In this document: in pieces, positions 36,987 to 45,934 of the stretch | Numbering within the stretch: the first letter of the stretch is position 1 | Layout of the letters: each line of letters begins with the position of its first letter | NCBI RefSeq assembly: GCF_027587375.1 | Contig: NZ_JAMXIC010000004.1 | Span: forward strand, 1-64,000 | DNA: 64,000 bases | Direction: 5' to 3' | DNA from: Arthrobacter sp. B2a2-09 | GTDB taxonomy: Bacteria > Actinomycetota > Actinomycetes > Actinomycetales > Micrococcaceae | Translations under genes and position numbers: made by a program | Notes under the pieces: generated by a model | The model's input: only the letters and a program-made list of their open reading frames with translations | What the model was told of the DNA's origin: nothing | The model's database searches: none

Positions 36987-38397
36987 GGCGTGCAATCCTT
37001 TCCATTCTTCGCATACCCAGGATGCTGTAAAAGACGACCAGCATGTTAAGCGCGGTGAAAATTCCCGCACTGATCATTGGATCAAAGTTAAAGACGTTCA
37101 AGCCAAGTGCCACAATCATGACGACTATCACCGTGAGCAGGACCCCGATGATGACAGTGAATGGGTTTCCCTTCTCGGGAGGGAAAGCGATGCCAACCAA
37201 GGTTGATATGAGAATGTTGCTCAAGCAGAATCCCGCCACTGGCAGGCACGTTTCGAAGGCGACTCCCTGGGCCACGGAAATCGTGATGACTGGGATGCCC
37301 ACAGTCACCAGGAGAACGCCTTGCGAGCCTATGAGACGTAAGTAGTTCGCCACGGTGCTGCCCGGATAGGTGACCATGCGTCGCAGGGGCTCCGAGTTTG
37401 AAAATGCATAGACTCCCTGAAACGTTATGAGGGCAAGTGCGTAGGGCGGCAACACCAAATGCTCGAGCCAGGCGAATACTGAATAAATGATGATAAAAGA
37501 GGCGGCCACCATTGTTTCGAAACTTCGAAACAAGACGAGAATGTAAACGCCGAACTTGCGATCTGCCAAGCGTGAAGGCAGAAAGACGAAGAAGCGACGC
37601 ATCGGAACGTAGTTCCTGGGTGCGATGGCGACGATTGCCGGAATTAGTGCTGCTGATGTCGCAAGCAGCACTAAAGTGGAAAACAAGAGCCCGACGTCTT
37701 CCTGCAGCTTTGCGTAGAGTAAAGCAGGCGCGAAGTAGTCCCGCCCGTTGACGTAGCTTTCGGTAATCTGATTGCCCTGCTCGTTGGTTTGAGGAAAGGC
37801 GACCGCCAGCCCGAAAGCAAGCACCATCGGGACTATCAGGCCACGAAGTCGAGCTATCCTGAGGGCCTGTAAAGCACGCTCAAGCAGATAGTAGCCGAGG
37901 CTCAGAAGCAGGTACGTTGAAATAGCGGGGAACCAGATGGACGCCAGAACCCTCGGAATGTAATCCGTCCCCTCGATCAGCACGGTTGAAATGGAGAAAG
38001 CACCGAAAATGAACACGGTCACGAGGAGGACGAGGGACGACTCAAACAGCGCAAATGCCATGGTCCTTTCCTTGTTGGTCACCGGCAGATTGAAGGAGAG
38101 CCTTAGAAGCTCATCGGCCTTCATAAACAGCACCCGGATTAGTGTGTACGCAATAAGTACCCAGAATCCGACGGATGCGTTGGCTACTTGAAGAACAGGC
38201 TCAAGTAGGCCGGTTCCACCGAGATACTGGCGGATGACCACATAGCTCAACGCGTTGAATCCGGCGAACGCGACAACGAGTAGGAAGATGGCAGAAAGCC
38301 GAGCAGCCGGGCTGGCCAGCAGTCCTCGTCCCAGGACGCGTCTCACGATGAAGAGCCAGAACAGTCGAAACAGCAGGACAACGCTCTTGAGGCGCAT
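36970..38397 (-). CDS. Polytopic ABC permease of the peptide/M50 operon
   Basis: A 475-aa integral membrane protein with about 12 predicted helices and short loops. It lacks motifs of common ABC-2 permeases, but it follows the ATPase stop directly (TAA then ATG with no gap), so it is the likely membrane partner. A charged cytoplasmic loop RIARLRGLIV and the stretch LVLFRSFETMVAASFIIIYS are visible, as is a helix pair ending PPEKGNPFTVIIGVLLTV. The hydrophobic length is large for a single permease, comparable to YydJ- or bacteriocin-type exporters. Base composition is lower in G+C than the flanks (27 of 60 at 37441-37500). Confidence 0.75.
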   Translation of the reverse strand: MRLKSVVLLFRLFWLFIVRRVLGRGLLASPAARLSAIFLLVVAFAGFNALSYVVIRQYLGGTGLLEPVLQVANASVGFWVLIAYTLIRVLFMKADELLRLSFNLPVTNKERTMAFALFESSLVLLVTVFIFGAFSISTVLIEGTDYIPRVLASIWFPAISTYLLLSLGYYLLERALQALRIARLRGLIVPMVLAFGLAVAFPQTNEQGNQITESYVNGRDYFAPALLYAKLQEDVGLLFSTLVLLATSAALIPAIVAIAPRNYVPMRRFFVFLPSRLADRKFGVYILVLFRSFETMVAASFIIIYSVFAWLEHLVLPPYALALITFQGVYAFSNSEPLRRMVTYPGSTVANYLRLIGSQGVLLVTVGIPVITISVAQGVAFETCLPVAGFCLSNILISTLVGIAFPPEKGNPFTVIIGVLLTVIVVMIVALGLNVFNFDPMISAGIFTALNMLVVFYSILGMRRMERIARHEVAA

Positions 38398-39114
38398 TTA
38401 TGATGGTTCCATTGCTTGAATGAATTCGTTCGCAAGGTCAGCTATTGTGCCGTGATCTTGGATAATTTTCCGGACCGGAGCCTGAACCACTAGGGCCCCT
38501 TGGATGAGAAGCGCCAGCTCGTCAGCGACGTGTTCCAACATGGTGAAGTCATGACTGCACAGCAGAACTGACCGGCCTTCTGTGGCAAGTTTCCGGATGT
38601 CCCGTTCGAAGAGGTTGATGGCGTCGATGTCGACGCCATTGAGGGTTTCATCGATTACGGTAAATCTTCGTCGGAGCATGAACGCGGCGATGAGTTGCAA
38701 TTTCTTCCTCATGCCGTGCGAGTAGTCTTCGATCAAATCGCGGTGCCTGTCGCGCATGGAGTACCTGACGAATTGAGTCCTCAGTGCCGCGTGATCCATG
38801 GGTTCTCGGTAGAGGCCGTGCATAAAGCGCAGGTATTCCTCGCCTGTGAGGAACTCAGGGAGGTAATCATTGCTGGACAGGTAGATCGAAGACATCTTGG
38901 CGCTGCGGCTCTGACTGCTTTCAGACCCGATGCGGATGCGGCCGCTTTGAAGTTGGAGCAGATCCAGGATGACCTTTATCAGGGTGGACTTCCCGGACCC
39001 GTTGGGACCAATGAGGCCCATGATCTGGTCCTCGGCGATCGTGAACGAGACATCATTAAGCACTTGGGTTCTGGAGTTGTAGGCGTAGTTGACGTTGGCA
39101 ACGCTGAGAGTCAT
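38398..39114 (-). CDS. ABC transporter ATPase of the peptide/M50 operon
   Basis: A 238-aa ATPase: Walker A GPNGSGKSTL, signature degenerate as YSHGMRKKLQL (typical of ABC-2-type exporters), Walker B RRFTVIDETLNGVD with Thr in place of the usual Pro, and switch His in LLCSHDF. The catalytic Glu is kept, so it should hydrolyse ATP. I place the start at the ATG 39114 (MTLSVANVNYAY), which matches ABC N termini. An in-frame ATG at 39195 overlaps the end of the 79-aa peptide gene and would add 27 residues; either way the genes are closely linked. Confidence 0.85.
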   Translation of the reverse strand: MTLSVANVNYAYNSRTQVLNDVSFTIAEDQIMGLIGPNGSGKSTLIKVILDLLQLQSGRIRIGSESSQSRSAKMSSIYLSSNDYLPEFLTGEEYLRFMHGLYREPMDHAALRTQFVRYSMRDRHRDLIEDYSHGMRKKLQLIAAFMLRRRFTVIDETLNGVDIDAINLFERDIRKLATEGRSVLLCSHDFTMLEHVADELALLIQGALVVQAPVRKIIQDHGTIADLANEFIQAMEPS

Positions 39115-39185
39115 GAGGGCGATTCCGATGCTCTGGTCGTGGTGGCAGCTTGTCAGTGCCACCACGACGGTTGGCTTGCAGCTGG

Positions 39186-39425
39186 TTACCTGCATTCAAC
39201 GAACACAGAGACGCCCCATTGGCTCCAACTCCAGTTGCCAGTGAACCGGCCTCGTCCCTGCGTCAAGCACCAGATGGCCATCGCTGCGAGCAATACAAAA
39301 GCAAGCGCCATCAGGACGGCGAGAAACACCAGAAACCAGCCATCGTAACGAACAATCATTTCGTCAATCTTGGTTCGGGCCGCTGCCATCGTGCTGCTTG
39401 CATTCAACGCGATCGTAGTGAGCAT
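39186..39425 (-). CDS. 79-aa membrane peptide with aromatic Cys-containing tail (candidate peptide precursor)
   Basis: The first gene of the five-gene operon, with a strong ribosome site (GGAGGAACGAA then ATG). The N-terminal 28 residues are polar with a short amphipathic stretch (ARTKIDEMIVRYDG). One very hydrophobic helix follows (30-51, WFLVFLAVLMALAFVLLAAM), then a cationic, Trp-rich tail TQGRGRFTGNWSWSQWGVSV (55-74) ending FVECR. C53 and C78 bracket the tail and could form a disulfide. No family is recognised. Position ahead of an exporter and an M50 protease suggests a secreted toxin or signal released from the membrane; a structural subunit of the transporter is the alternative. Confidence 0.7.
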   Translation of the reverse strand: MLTTIALNASSTMAAARTKIDEMIVRYDGWFLVFLAVLMALAFVLLAAMAIWCLTQGRGRFTGNWSWSQWGVSVFVECR

Positions 39426-39588
39426 TTCGTTCCTCCACTTCGATATGAGCTACTGGCGGACGCCGTGTAGCCGGCAGTCGAATGCTAGGCCGTGAAAACC
39501 GCGTCTCAGTGGTCAAACGGCGAAATTAAGTGGTGGAATGGGGCAAAATACGTGCAAAATCGACGTTTCTCAGTGTGGTCGCGGCACC

Positions 39589-39619
39589 GTCTACGTGTTG
39601 CGCAAGCACAAACGTAGAC
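39589..39619 (-). terminator. Hairpin 3' of the PucR-type gene
   Basis: GTCTACGT (39589-39596) pairs with ACGTAGAC (39612-39619) around a 15-nt loop, 50 bp past the stop of the PucR gene and ahead of the peptide operon. It has no T-tract. The rest of the gap to 39426 is A+T-rich and must hold the promoter of the peptide operon, but no confident -35/-10 was found. Confidence 0.5.
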
Positions 39620-39668
39620 AGTTCTGTAGGCGGGCGGCGCCGAGACGACAACCCGGAAGTGCCGAAGA

Positions 39669-41276
39669 CTAGGAGTCCGCTCCGCCCACCAAACCGTCCG
39701 TGTACTGCAGCGCGATCCAGAGCTCCGCGCGCACTTGGGCCTGGTTCAGGTCGGCGTCGAGCAGTTCGGCGAGCAGGCCGATCTGGCGGCGCACGCTGTT
39801 GCGGTGCAACCCCAGCAGTTTGGCGGAGGCGTCCCAGCTGCCGTTTTCGCTCAGCCAGCCCCGGAGCACTGCCAAGAGCGGATCGCGTTTATCGGCTCCC
39901 AAGGTAAGCACGGGTTCAAGAAGCCTCGCGGCCAACATGGACCCGGCCTCCCGTCCCAGGAGTCCGGTGACGGACCATGTCATCTCGTCCACCCGGGCGC
40001 TCCGTCCGCTGGACTGGACCCGTGAACGGAGCGAGGTCACGCGCTGGTGCGCTGCGGCGAGTCCGGTCAGCTCCGTCGGATCTCCAATCACGAGCCGCCA
40101 ACCCAGCTTTTCGACGTCCGCCAGGAGGGCGTCGTCCACCTTCAAACGAGTGATCGCAGCGAATCCGTACTCGGTGATTTCCACCAGTTTGGTGTCGAAC
40201 AGGCGTCGCCAATGCAATAGCTCGCGCACCGGGCTGTCTCCCGCGGGCCACTCGGGGGAGTCCACTTTGATGCCTTGGACCACGCGCAGGGGAGCGGATC
40301 GCGTGGAGGACAGGCTTTGGGCGAGGAGGTCCTTGAGCCCGTTGACGTGCCGGGTCCCACCGGTGGCAAGGCTTTCGGGGTGAAGCAACAATGCCGTGGC
40401 CAATTGGCTTGGCGCGAGCGAGCCGCTGGTCCGTTGGCGGACGAGCAACTCCAGCAACCCCACAACTGACTGCACCACGCTGTTCTGGGCGGGAGTCAGC
40501 GCAGCATCCGATCCCAGAATCAGGGCGCCCAGATTGGCGTCCTTGGTGCTCCGCAGCGGGTGGCCGAAAACCATCGCCGATCCCGGCTGCTCAAAGCCGT
40601 CCACCTCAACCCGCGGCCCGCTGCCCGAAAGGAGCCGTTCCAGCATGGGCTCCAGCAGTGAATGCTCGACGCCGGTGCTGCCGCCGGCAGCGTGGGCGCG
40701 CGCACGTACCCGCCCGTCCGCTCCGACGAGAAGTGCCCAGACGGGCACCTTCTGGACCAAAGCAGCGAGCAGCTCGTGCTCCGGCCGAGGGGAGAGGACC
40801 GCCCGCATGAGTTGCCTGTTGGTGTCCGCGAGCTGGCGGAAGACCTTCGCGTTATCCGATTCCAGAAGCTGGGAGAACTCCAGCCCGATCGCGGCGAACG
40901 GGATGGATTCCGGGATCTCAATCAAGGTGAGCTTATGCCGCCGGCACGCCTTGAGCAGCTCGGCCGGGACGGCGTCGAAATACGGCCTGATCCCGAACCC
41001 AAGCGCCGCCACCTTGGCCCCCACCAGCCGCCTCACGTAAGCGTCAACGTTCTCCCTGGACCCGCCATCCCCCAGGAAAGGGAGCCCCGCGGTCAGCAGG
41101 AACTCCCCATCCGGCAGGTAGGGGGTGGGATCGTCCAGTTCGCTGGGTTCAACCCAGCGCAGCAGCTCCCCGCCGCTGCCGCCGTCGTGGAGTATCTCCA
41201 ACTCGGGCGGCAGCTGCTTCAGGAACTGCTCTAGCGTGACGAAACTCAGGCGGCTGGGGGTCGGCTCAGGCGACAT
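39669..41276 (-). CDS. PucR-family transcriptional regulator
   Basis: A 535-aa regulator. The N-terminal PucR domain (about 1-130) includes LLRWVEPSELDDPTPYLPDG and FLLTAGLPFLG. A central GAF-like/GGDEF-like region follows, and the C-terminal PucR helix-turn-helix has GSWDASAKLLGLHRNSVRRQ then IGLLAELLDADL. Such proteins control purine, GABA or amino-acid catabolism. The ATG at 41276 overlaps the end of alr by 11 bp, so the two are co-transcribed. It likely controls the divergent permease-oxidase operon. Confidence 0.88.
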   Translation of the reverse strand: MSPEPTPSRLSFVTLEQFLKQLPPELEILHDGGSGGELLRWVEPSELDDPTPYLPDGEFLLTAGLPFLGDGGSRENVDAYVRRLVGAKVAALGFGIRPYFDAVPAELLKACRRHKLTLIEIPESIPFAAIGLEFSQLLESDNAKVFRQLADTNRQLMRAVLSPRPEHELLAALVQKVPVWALLVGADGRVRARAHAAGGSTGVEHSLLEPMLERLLSGSGPRVEVDGFEQPGSAMVFGHPLRSTKDANLGALILGSDAALTPAQNSVVQSVVGLLELLVRQRTSGSLAPSQLATALLLHPESLATGGTRHVNGLKDLLAQSLSSTRSAPLRVVQGIKVDSPEWPAGDSPVRELLHWRRLFDTKLVEITEYGFAAITRLKVDDALLADVEKLGWRLVIGDPTELTGLAAAHQRVTSLRSRVQSSGRSARVDEMTWSVTGLLGREAGSMLAARLLEPVLTLGADKRDPLLAVLRGWLSENGSWDASAKLLGLHRNSVRRQIGLLAELLDADLNQAQVRAELWIALQYTDGLVGGADS

Positions 41277-42486
41277 CGCTCGCTGCCTCCTGGTAATCGG
41301 GGCACTCGTAGGCACCGGACTCATACACACGGGGGAGTCGCGGTGCGATCCGGTTGATGATCTCGTCACCATGGCTCCCGATGGCGGCGCCCCAATCGTC
41401 GGCGCTCGCAGCTCCTCCGGCAGGATCGCCGAACAGAACCGCCGTGTCTCCGACCTCGACTCCAGACGCATCCGGACCGAGGTCCACCATGAACTGGTCC
41501 ATGCACACCTTGCCGATCACGGGGACTTTCCGTCCGGCGATCTGGACCAGGCTCCGCCCGCTGATGCCCTTGGGGATGCCGTCGGCGTAGCCAAGGGGGA
41601 TGAGCCCGAGGTAGCGCGGCTCGTGGGTGATGGCTTGGTGTTCGTAACTGACGCCGGTCCCTGCCGGGACTTTCTTGACCATGACGAGCGGTGCGGTGAC
41701 GCTCAAGGCGGGGCGCAGTCCGAAGTCGGCCGGATCCAGGTGGTCGGCCGGGGCCAAGCCGTAGATCGCCAGTCCGGCGCGGACCATGTCGAAGTGGAAT
41801 TCGGGCCGGTCCAGGATGTTTGCCGAGCTGGATACGTGCCGCAACTGCGGGTCCAGGCCGGCAGCGCGGGCTTCGCGAACGGCGTCCTCGAACTCCGCTA
41901 CGGCCGCGGCGTTTCCGGGGTGTGCGGGGACGTCGGCCCAGGCCAAGTGGGTCCAGATTCCGCGGACGAGTACCGTGCCGTCCTGCTCGGCCTTGCGCGC
42001 CTGGGCCACGAGTTCGGGCCAGTCCTCCTTGCGCGCGCCGCCGCGGCTGAGGCCGCTGTCCAGTTCCAGGTGCACGACGGCGGGGCGGCCCAGTTGCCTC
42101 GCGATCCCGGCCAGGACCTCAAGTTGACCGACGCTCCCAAGCGAAACGTCGACGTCGTACTCGAGTGCCTCACGTATGGTCGCGCTGGTCTGGGATGCCA
42201 GATATAGCCATGAAAGAACCGGCACTGTGATGCCCGCCTGGCGCAATGTGATGGCTTCGTTCAACTGAGCGGTTCCCAACCAATCAGCTCCTGCCGCCAC
42301 CGCCGTGCGGGCAACATCAACGAGGCCGTGCCCGTAGCCGTTCCCCTTGACGACGGCCATGAAATGCGGTGCTGGGGTGCGCTTTTTGAGGGCTTTGATG
42401 TTGTCTGAAATCGCAGACAGGTCAACGCTGACCTGCCCGGAAAGCGCCGCTTCCGGCGTCGTTTCTGATTGTGCAATACGTCTCAT
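41266..42486 (-). CDS. alr: Alanine racemase
   Basis: A 406-aa PLP-dependent fold-type III racemase. The PLP Lys is K47 in FMAVVKGNGYGHG. The C-terminal half has GTGVSYEHQAITHE with the catalytic Tyr region, LIPLGYADG, and IGKVCMDQFMVDLG, all diagnostic. It normally makes D-Ala for peptidoglycan, but this copy is in an operon with a PucR regulator and opposite an amino-acid permease and an amine oxidase, so it may instead be a catabolic racemase. Whether another alr exists elsewhere cannot be seen. Confidence 0.93.
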   Translation of the reverse strand: MRRIAQSETTPEAALSGQVSVDLSAISDNIKALKKRTPAPHFMAVVKGNGYGHGLVDVARTAVAAGADWLGTAQLNEAITLRQAGITVPVLSWLYLASQTSATIREALEYDVDVSLGSVGQLEVLAGIARQLGRPAVVHLELDSGLSRGGARKEDWPELVAQARKAEQDGTVLVRGIWTHLAWADVPAHPGNAAAVAEFEDAVREARAAGLDPQLRHVSSSANILDRPEFHFDMVRAGLAIYGLAPADHLDPADFGLRPALSVTAPLVMVKKVPAGTGVSYEHQAITHEPRYLGLIPLGYADGIPKGISGRSLVQIAGRKVPVIGKVCMDQFMVDLGPDASGVEVGDTAVLFGDPAGGAASADDWGAAIGSHGDEIINRIAPRLPRVYESGAYECPDYQEAASDVA

Positions 42487-42585
42487 GGTTGATCACTATA
42501 GGTCATTTTGCACCGCCGTGAGAGCTGGCTCACAGGCTTACGGTGGACACGGGAAACCGCAAACTACTCTGAAGGGACGTCAACG

Positions 42586-44136
42586 GTGACTGTGCCTACC
42601 TCCACCCAGACCAAGCCAACGCAAGCCACACCTACAGGTGCCAGTAACGCCGCTCGCCGCCCGGGGCTCGGTTCGCAGCTGCTGCGCCGCAAGCCGATCG
42701 GGCAGATGGTCAGCGAAGCCGGAAGCAGCGAAAGCGGTACGCCGCTGGTCCGCAGCTTCGGTGTCCTCCAGCTGACGATGATCAGTGTCGGCGCGACTTT
42801 GGGCACCGGCATCCTGGTGATCCTGGGTGAATCCGTGCCACTGGCTGGCCCCGCGGTCTGGATTTCCTTCGTAGTGGCTGGGCTGGCGGCATTGTTCTCG
42901 GCCGTGTCCTACGCGGAGATGGCGGGCCTCGTGCCTGTTGCCGGCTCCAGCTATTCCTACTCCTACGCCACGATGGGCGAGGGTATGGCCTGGATCTGTG
43001 GGTGGTGCCTCGTCCTCGAATACGCGGTCTCCGTGGCTGCAGTGGCCGTCGGCGCAGGGCAATACGTGAACGAGACGCTCGCGGCGTTCGGACAGTTCCT
43101 GCCGGACGCGATGTCCCAGCCACCGGGCAGCGGCGGCGTGGTCAACATCCCGGCCATGGCGATCGTGGTCCTCGCGATGATCCTGCTGGTGCGCGGTGCC
43201 AAGGAAAGCGCCTGGATCAACACCGTGATCGTGTGCATCAAGATTGTCATCCTGCTGTTCTTCTGCGCCGTTGCGTTCACCGCGTTCAACGCCGGGAACT
43301 TCGAACCGCTCATGCCCATGGGGGCCGCAGGCGTCTCGGCTGCCGCGTCCCGGGTGTTCTTCTCCTACATCGGCTTCGACGCCGCTTCCACGGCAGGTGA
43401 GGAAGCCCGCAACCCGAAGCGCGACATGCCCCGCGCCATCCTGCTATCCATGGTCATCGTGACCAGCATCTACGTCCTGGTTGCCGTGGCCGCCATCGGC
43501 GCCCGCCCCTGGGAATGGTTCGGCGGCACCGAGGCCGCCCTGGTCCAGATCCTCGAGGAAACCACCCACCAGCCCTGGATCGCGCTCGTCTTCTCCATCG
43601 GAGCCGTGCTCGCCATCGCAAGCATCGTCCTGACGGTCCTCTACGGCCAGACCCGCATCCTGCTCTCCATGTCCCGCGACGGACTGGTCCCGGAGGTCTT
43701 CGGCCGGATCTCTCCGCGCACCGGCACGCCGGTGGCCGGGACGCTCATCGTGGGCACCGCCGTCGCACTCACCGCGGGGCTCGTCCCGCTCGGCGCGCTG
43801 GCCGACGCCACCAGCATCGGCACCCTCTTTGCGTTCGCGCTGGTCAACGTCGCCGTGATCTACCTGCGGCGCAACCGCCCGGAGCTCAAGCGCAGCTTCC
43901 GCGTGCCGCTCTACCCGATCACCCCCGTTCTCGGCACGCTGATGTGTGCCTACCTCATGGCCAACCTGGGAGCCGACACCTGGGTGGTGTTCGGCGGCTG
44001 GATGCTGGTCGGGATCGCCCTCTACTTCGGCTACGGACGCCAGAACTCCAAAGTAGCGGCCCTGAGCGAACAGGAATACCGTGAACTATCCGCCAGGGTC
44101 GCCGACCCGGAAACTGTGAAGGCAGAACTTTCATGA
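42586..44136 (+). CDS. APC-family amino-acid permease
   Basis: A 516-aa transporter with 12 helices. The APC signature is in helix 1 (MISVGATLGTGILVILGES), with AALFSAVSYAEMAGLVPVAG in helices 2-3 and FFSYIGFDAASTAGEEARNP in helices 6-7. The GTG at 42586 (VTVPTSTQ), 8 nt after GAAGGGAC, is chosen; an upstream in-frame ATG at 42508 gives a basic extension and has no ribosome site. It overlaps the flavin oxidase gene by 4 bp, so the two are translationally coupled and probably act on the same amino acid or amine. Confidence 0.92.
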   Translation: MTVPTSTQTKPTQATPTGASNAARRPGLGSQLLRRKPIGQMVSEAGSSESGTPLVRSFGVLQLTMISVGATLGTGILVILGESVPLAGPAVWISFVVAGLAALFSAVSYAEMAGLVPVAGSSYSYSYATMGEGMAWICGWCLVLEYAVSVAAVAVGAGQYVNETLAAFGQFLPDAMSQPPGSGGVVNIPAMAIVVLAMILLVRGAKESAWINTVIVCIKIVILLFFCAVAFTAFNAGNFEPLMPMGAAGVSAAASRVFFSYIGFDAASTAGEEARNPKRDMPRAILLSMVIVTSIYVLVAVAAIGARPWEWFGGTEAALVQILEETTHQPWIALVFSIGAVLAIASIVLTVLYGQTRILLSMSRDGLVPEVFGRISPRTGTPVAGTLIVGTAVALTAGLVPLGALADATSIGTLFAFALVNVAVIYLRRNRPELKRSFRVPLYPITPVLGTLMCAYLMANLGADTWVVFGGWMLVGIALYFGYGRQNSKVAALSEQEYRELSARVADPETVKAELS

Positions 44137-45857
44137 CCACCGCCACCGAATTGCCCACGGAACCCACACCCCGCGCGGGGCACACGGGAACTTCCCAAGC
44201 AACGCCGGCCGACGCTCCCATCACCATGCTGAACCCGGACTTCCCGTTCAGCTACGACCACTACCTGGCCCACCCCGACGGCCTGGCGGTTGTTCAGCCG
44301 GAACTGTACGGCACGGAGGTCGCGGTGATCGGTGCCGGCCTGTCGGGACTCGTCACGGCCTACGAGCTCATGAAGCTCGGGCTGCGCCCCGTGGTCTACG
44401 AGGCCGACCAGATCGGCGGGCGGCTCCGCACCGCGAGCTTCCCCTCCGCTCCCGGAGTGGTGGCCGACCTCGGCGGCATGCGCTTCCCGGTGTCAGGAAA
44501 GGCGTTCTACCACTACGTGGACCTCCTCGGCCTGGACACCCAGGAATTCCCCAACCCGCTCGCGCCCGCAACATCAAGCACCGTGATCGAGCTCGCCGGA
44601 CAGAAGCACTACGCCGCCACATCTGCTGACCTTCCGGAGTTCTTCCACGAGGTTGCCGCAGCCTGGAAGGCCGCCGTGAATGACGGTGCTGCGTTCCAGG
44701 AAATGCAGGAGGCGATCCGGGCCCGTGACACCAAGCGCATCAAGGAACTATGGAACGAACTGCTCCCGCTCCTGGATGAGCAGACTTTCTACGGTTTCAT
44801 CGCCGCGAGCAAGTCCTTCAAGGATGCCGGATTCGCGCACCGCGAGGCCTTCGGGCAGGTAGGTTTCGGTACCGGCGGCTGGGACACCGACTTCCCCAAC
44901 TCCATCCTCGAAATCCTGCGCGTCGTCTACACCGACGCCGATGACCAGCACCGGCTCATCACCGGGGGAGCGCAACGACTCCCCGAGGCACTGTGGCACC
45001 ACGCGCCGTCGGGCATGGCTCACTGGCCCGAGGGCACGTCGCTCGCATCGTTGCATTCCGGTTGCCCGCGCGGCGCCGTGGACCGCATCGAGCGAGGCGG
45101 GAACGGCGACCTCATGGTGCGCGAGCGTTGGGGCCGCGAAACGGGCTACCCCGCCGTCGTGACCACGTGCCAGTCCTGGCTGCTGTCCACGCGCATCCAC
45201 ACCCACGAATCGTTGTTCCCCTCGGAACTGTGGACCGCGATCGAGCGCTCGCATTACATGCAGTCGTCCAAGACCTTCGTGATGGTGGACCGGCCGTTCT
45301 GGAAGGACGTCGACCCCGAAACGGGCCGTGAAGTGTTGTCCATGACGCTGACCGACCGGCTCAACCGGGCAACGTACCTGCTCGACGACGGCCCGGACAA
45401 GCCTGCCGTCATCCTGCTTTCCTACACGTGGAACGACGACGCGCTGAAATGGCTCTCGCTCAATGCCGAGGAACGCGTCAAGCTCATGCTGCACTCGCTC
45501 GAGCAGATCTACCCAGGCGTGGACATCGCGAGCCACATCGTGGGCCAGCCCATCACAGTCTCCTGGGAGGCCGACCCGAACTTCATGGGCGCCTTCAAGG
45601 CGAACCTGCCCGGGCACTACCGCTACCAGCAGCGCCTGTTTACGCACTTCAAGCAGGACAAGCTGCCGGAGAGCCAGCGCGGCATCTTCCTGGCCGGCGA
45701 CGACGTTTCGTTCACCGCAGGCTGGGCCGAAGGCGCTGTCACCACAGGGCTCAACGCCGTGTGGGGCGTCGTGAACCACCTCGGTGGTTCGTCCGTGGCA
45801 GGCAACCCCGGTCCCGGTGACTTGTTGGACGAGCTCGGGCCTATCAGCCTGGACTAG
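44133..45857 (+). CDS. Flavin amine/L-amino-acid oxidase or monooxygenase
   Basis: A 574-aa FAD enzyme. After a Thr/Pro-rich N terminus, the dinucleotide fold is VAVIGAGLSGLVTAYELMKLG, followed by YEADQIGGRLRT and VVADLGGMRFPVSGKAFYHY. GDDVSFTAGWAEGAVTTGLNAV at the C terminus closes the FAD site. The length and the ADLGGMRFP motif favour the bacterial L-amino-acid oxidase/tryptophan or phenylalanine 2-monooxygenase group over putrescine oxidases. The substrate is shared with the upstream permease by inference. Confidence 0.88.
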   Translation: MTTATELPTEPTPRAGHTGTSQATPADAPITMLNPDFPFSYDHYLAHPDGLAVVQPELYGTEVAVIGAGLSGLVTAYELMKLGLRPVVYEADQIGGRLRTASFPSAPGVVADLGGMRFPVSGKAFYHYVDLLGLDTQEFPNPLAPATSSTVIELAGQKHYAATSADLPEFFHEVAAAWKAAVNDGAAFQEMQEAIRARDTKRIKELWNELLPLLDEQTFYGFIAASKSFKDAGFAHREAFGQVGFGTGGWDTDFPNSILEILRVVYTDADDQHRLITGGAQRLPEALWHHAPSGMAHWPEGTSLASLHSGCPRGAVDRIERGGNGDLMVRERWGRETGYPAVVTTCQSWLLSTRIHTHESLFPSELWTAIERSHYMQSSKTFVMVDRPFWKDVDPETGREVLSMTLTDRLNRATYLLDDGPDKPAVILLSYTWNDDALKWLSLNAEERVKLMLHSLEQIYPGVDIASHIVGQPITVSWEADPNFMGAFKANLPGHYRYQQRLFTHFKQDKLPESQRGIFLAGDDVSFTAGWAEGAVTTGLNAVWGVVNHLGGSSVAGNPGPGDLLDELGPISLD

Positions 45858-45873
45858 TTGCCGCTGTTGCGTT

Positions 45874-45934
45874 TGCGAGGTCCACTCTGCGTTCCTAAAC
45901 CTGATCCAAGGACGCAGAGCGGGCCTCGCATTTT
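45874..45934 (+). terminator. Terminator of the permease-oxidase operon
   Basis: A long imperfect stem (TGCGAGGTCCACTCTGCGT at 45874-45892 against ACGCAGAGCGGGCCTCGCA at 45912-45930) is followed by TTTT. It starts 16 bp after the oxidase stop. Confidence 0.8.

Noticed and set aside
39480..39580. Possible insertion-sequence remnant near the repeated words CTCAGTGGTC and CTCAGTGTGGTC
   Set aside because: No transposase fragment, clear terminal inverted repeats or target duplication could be seen.
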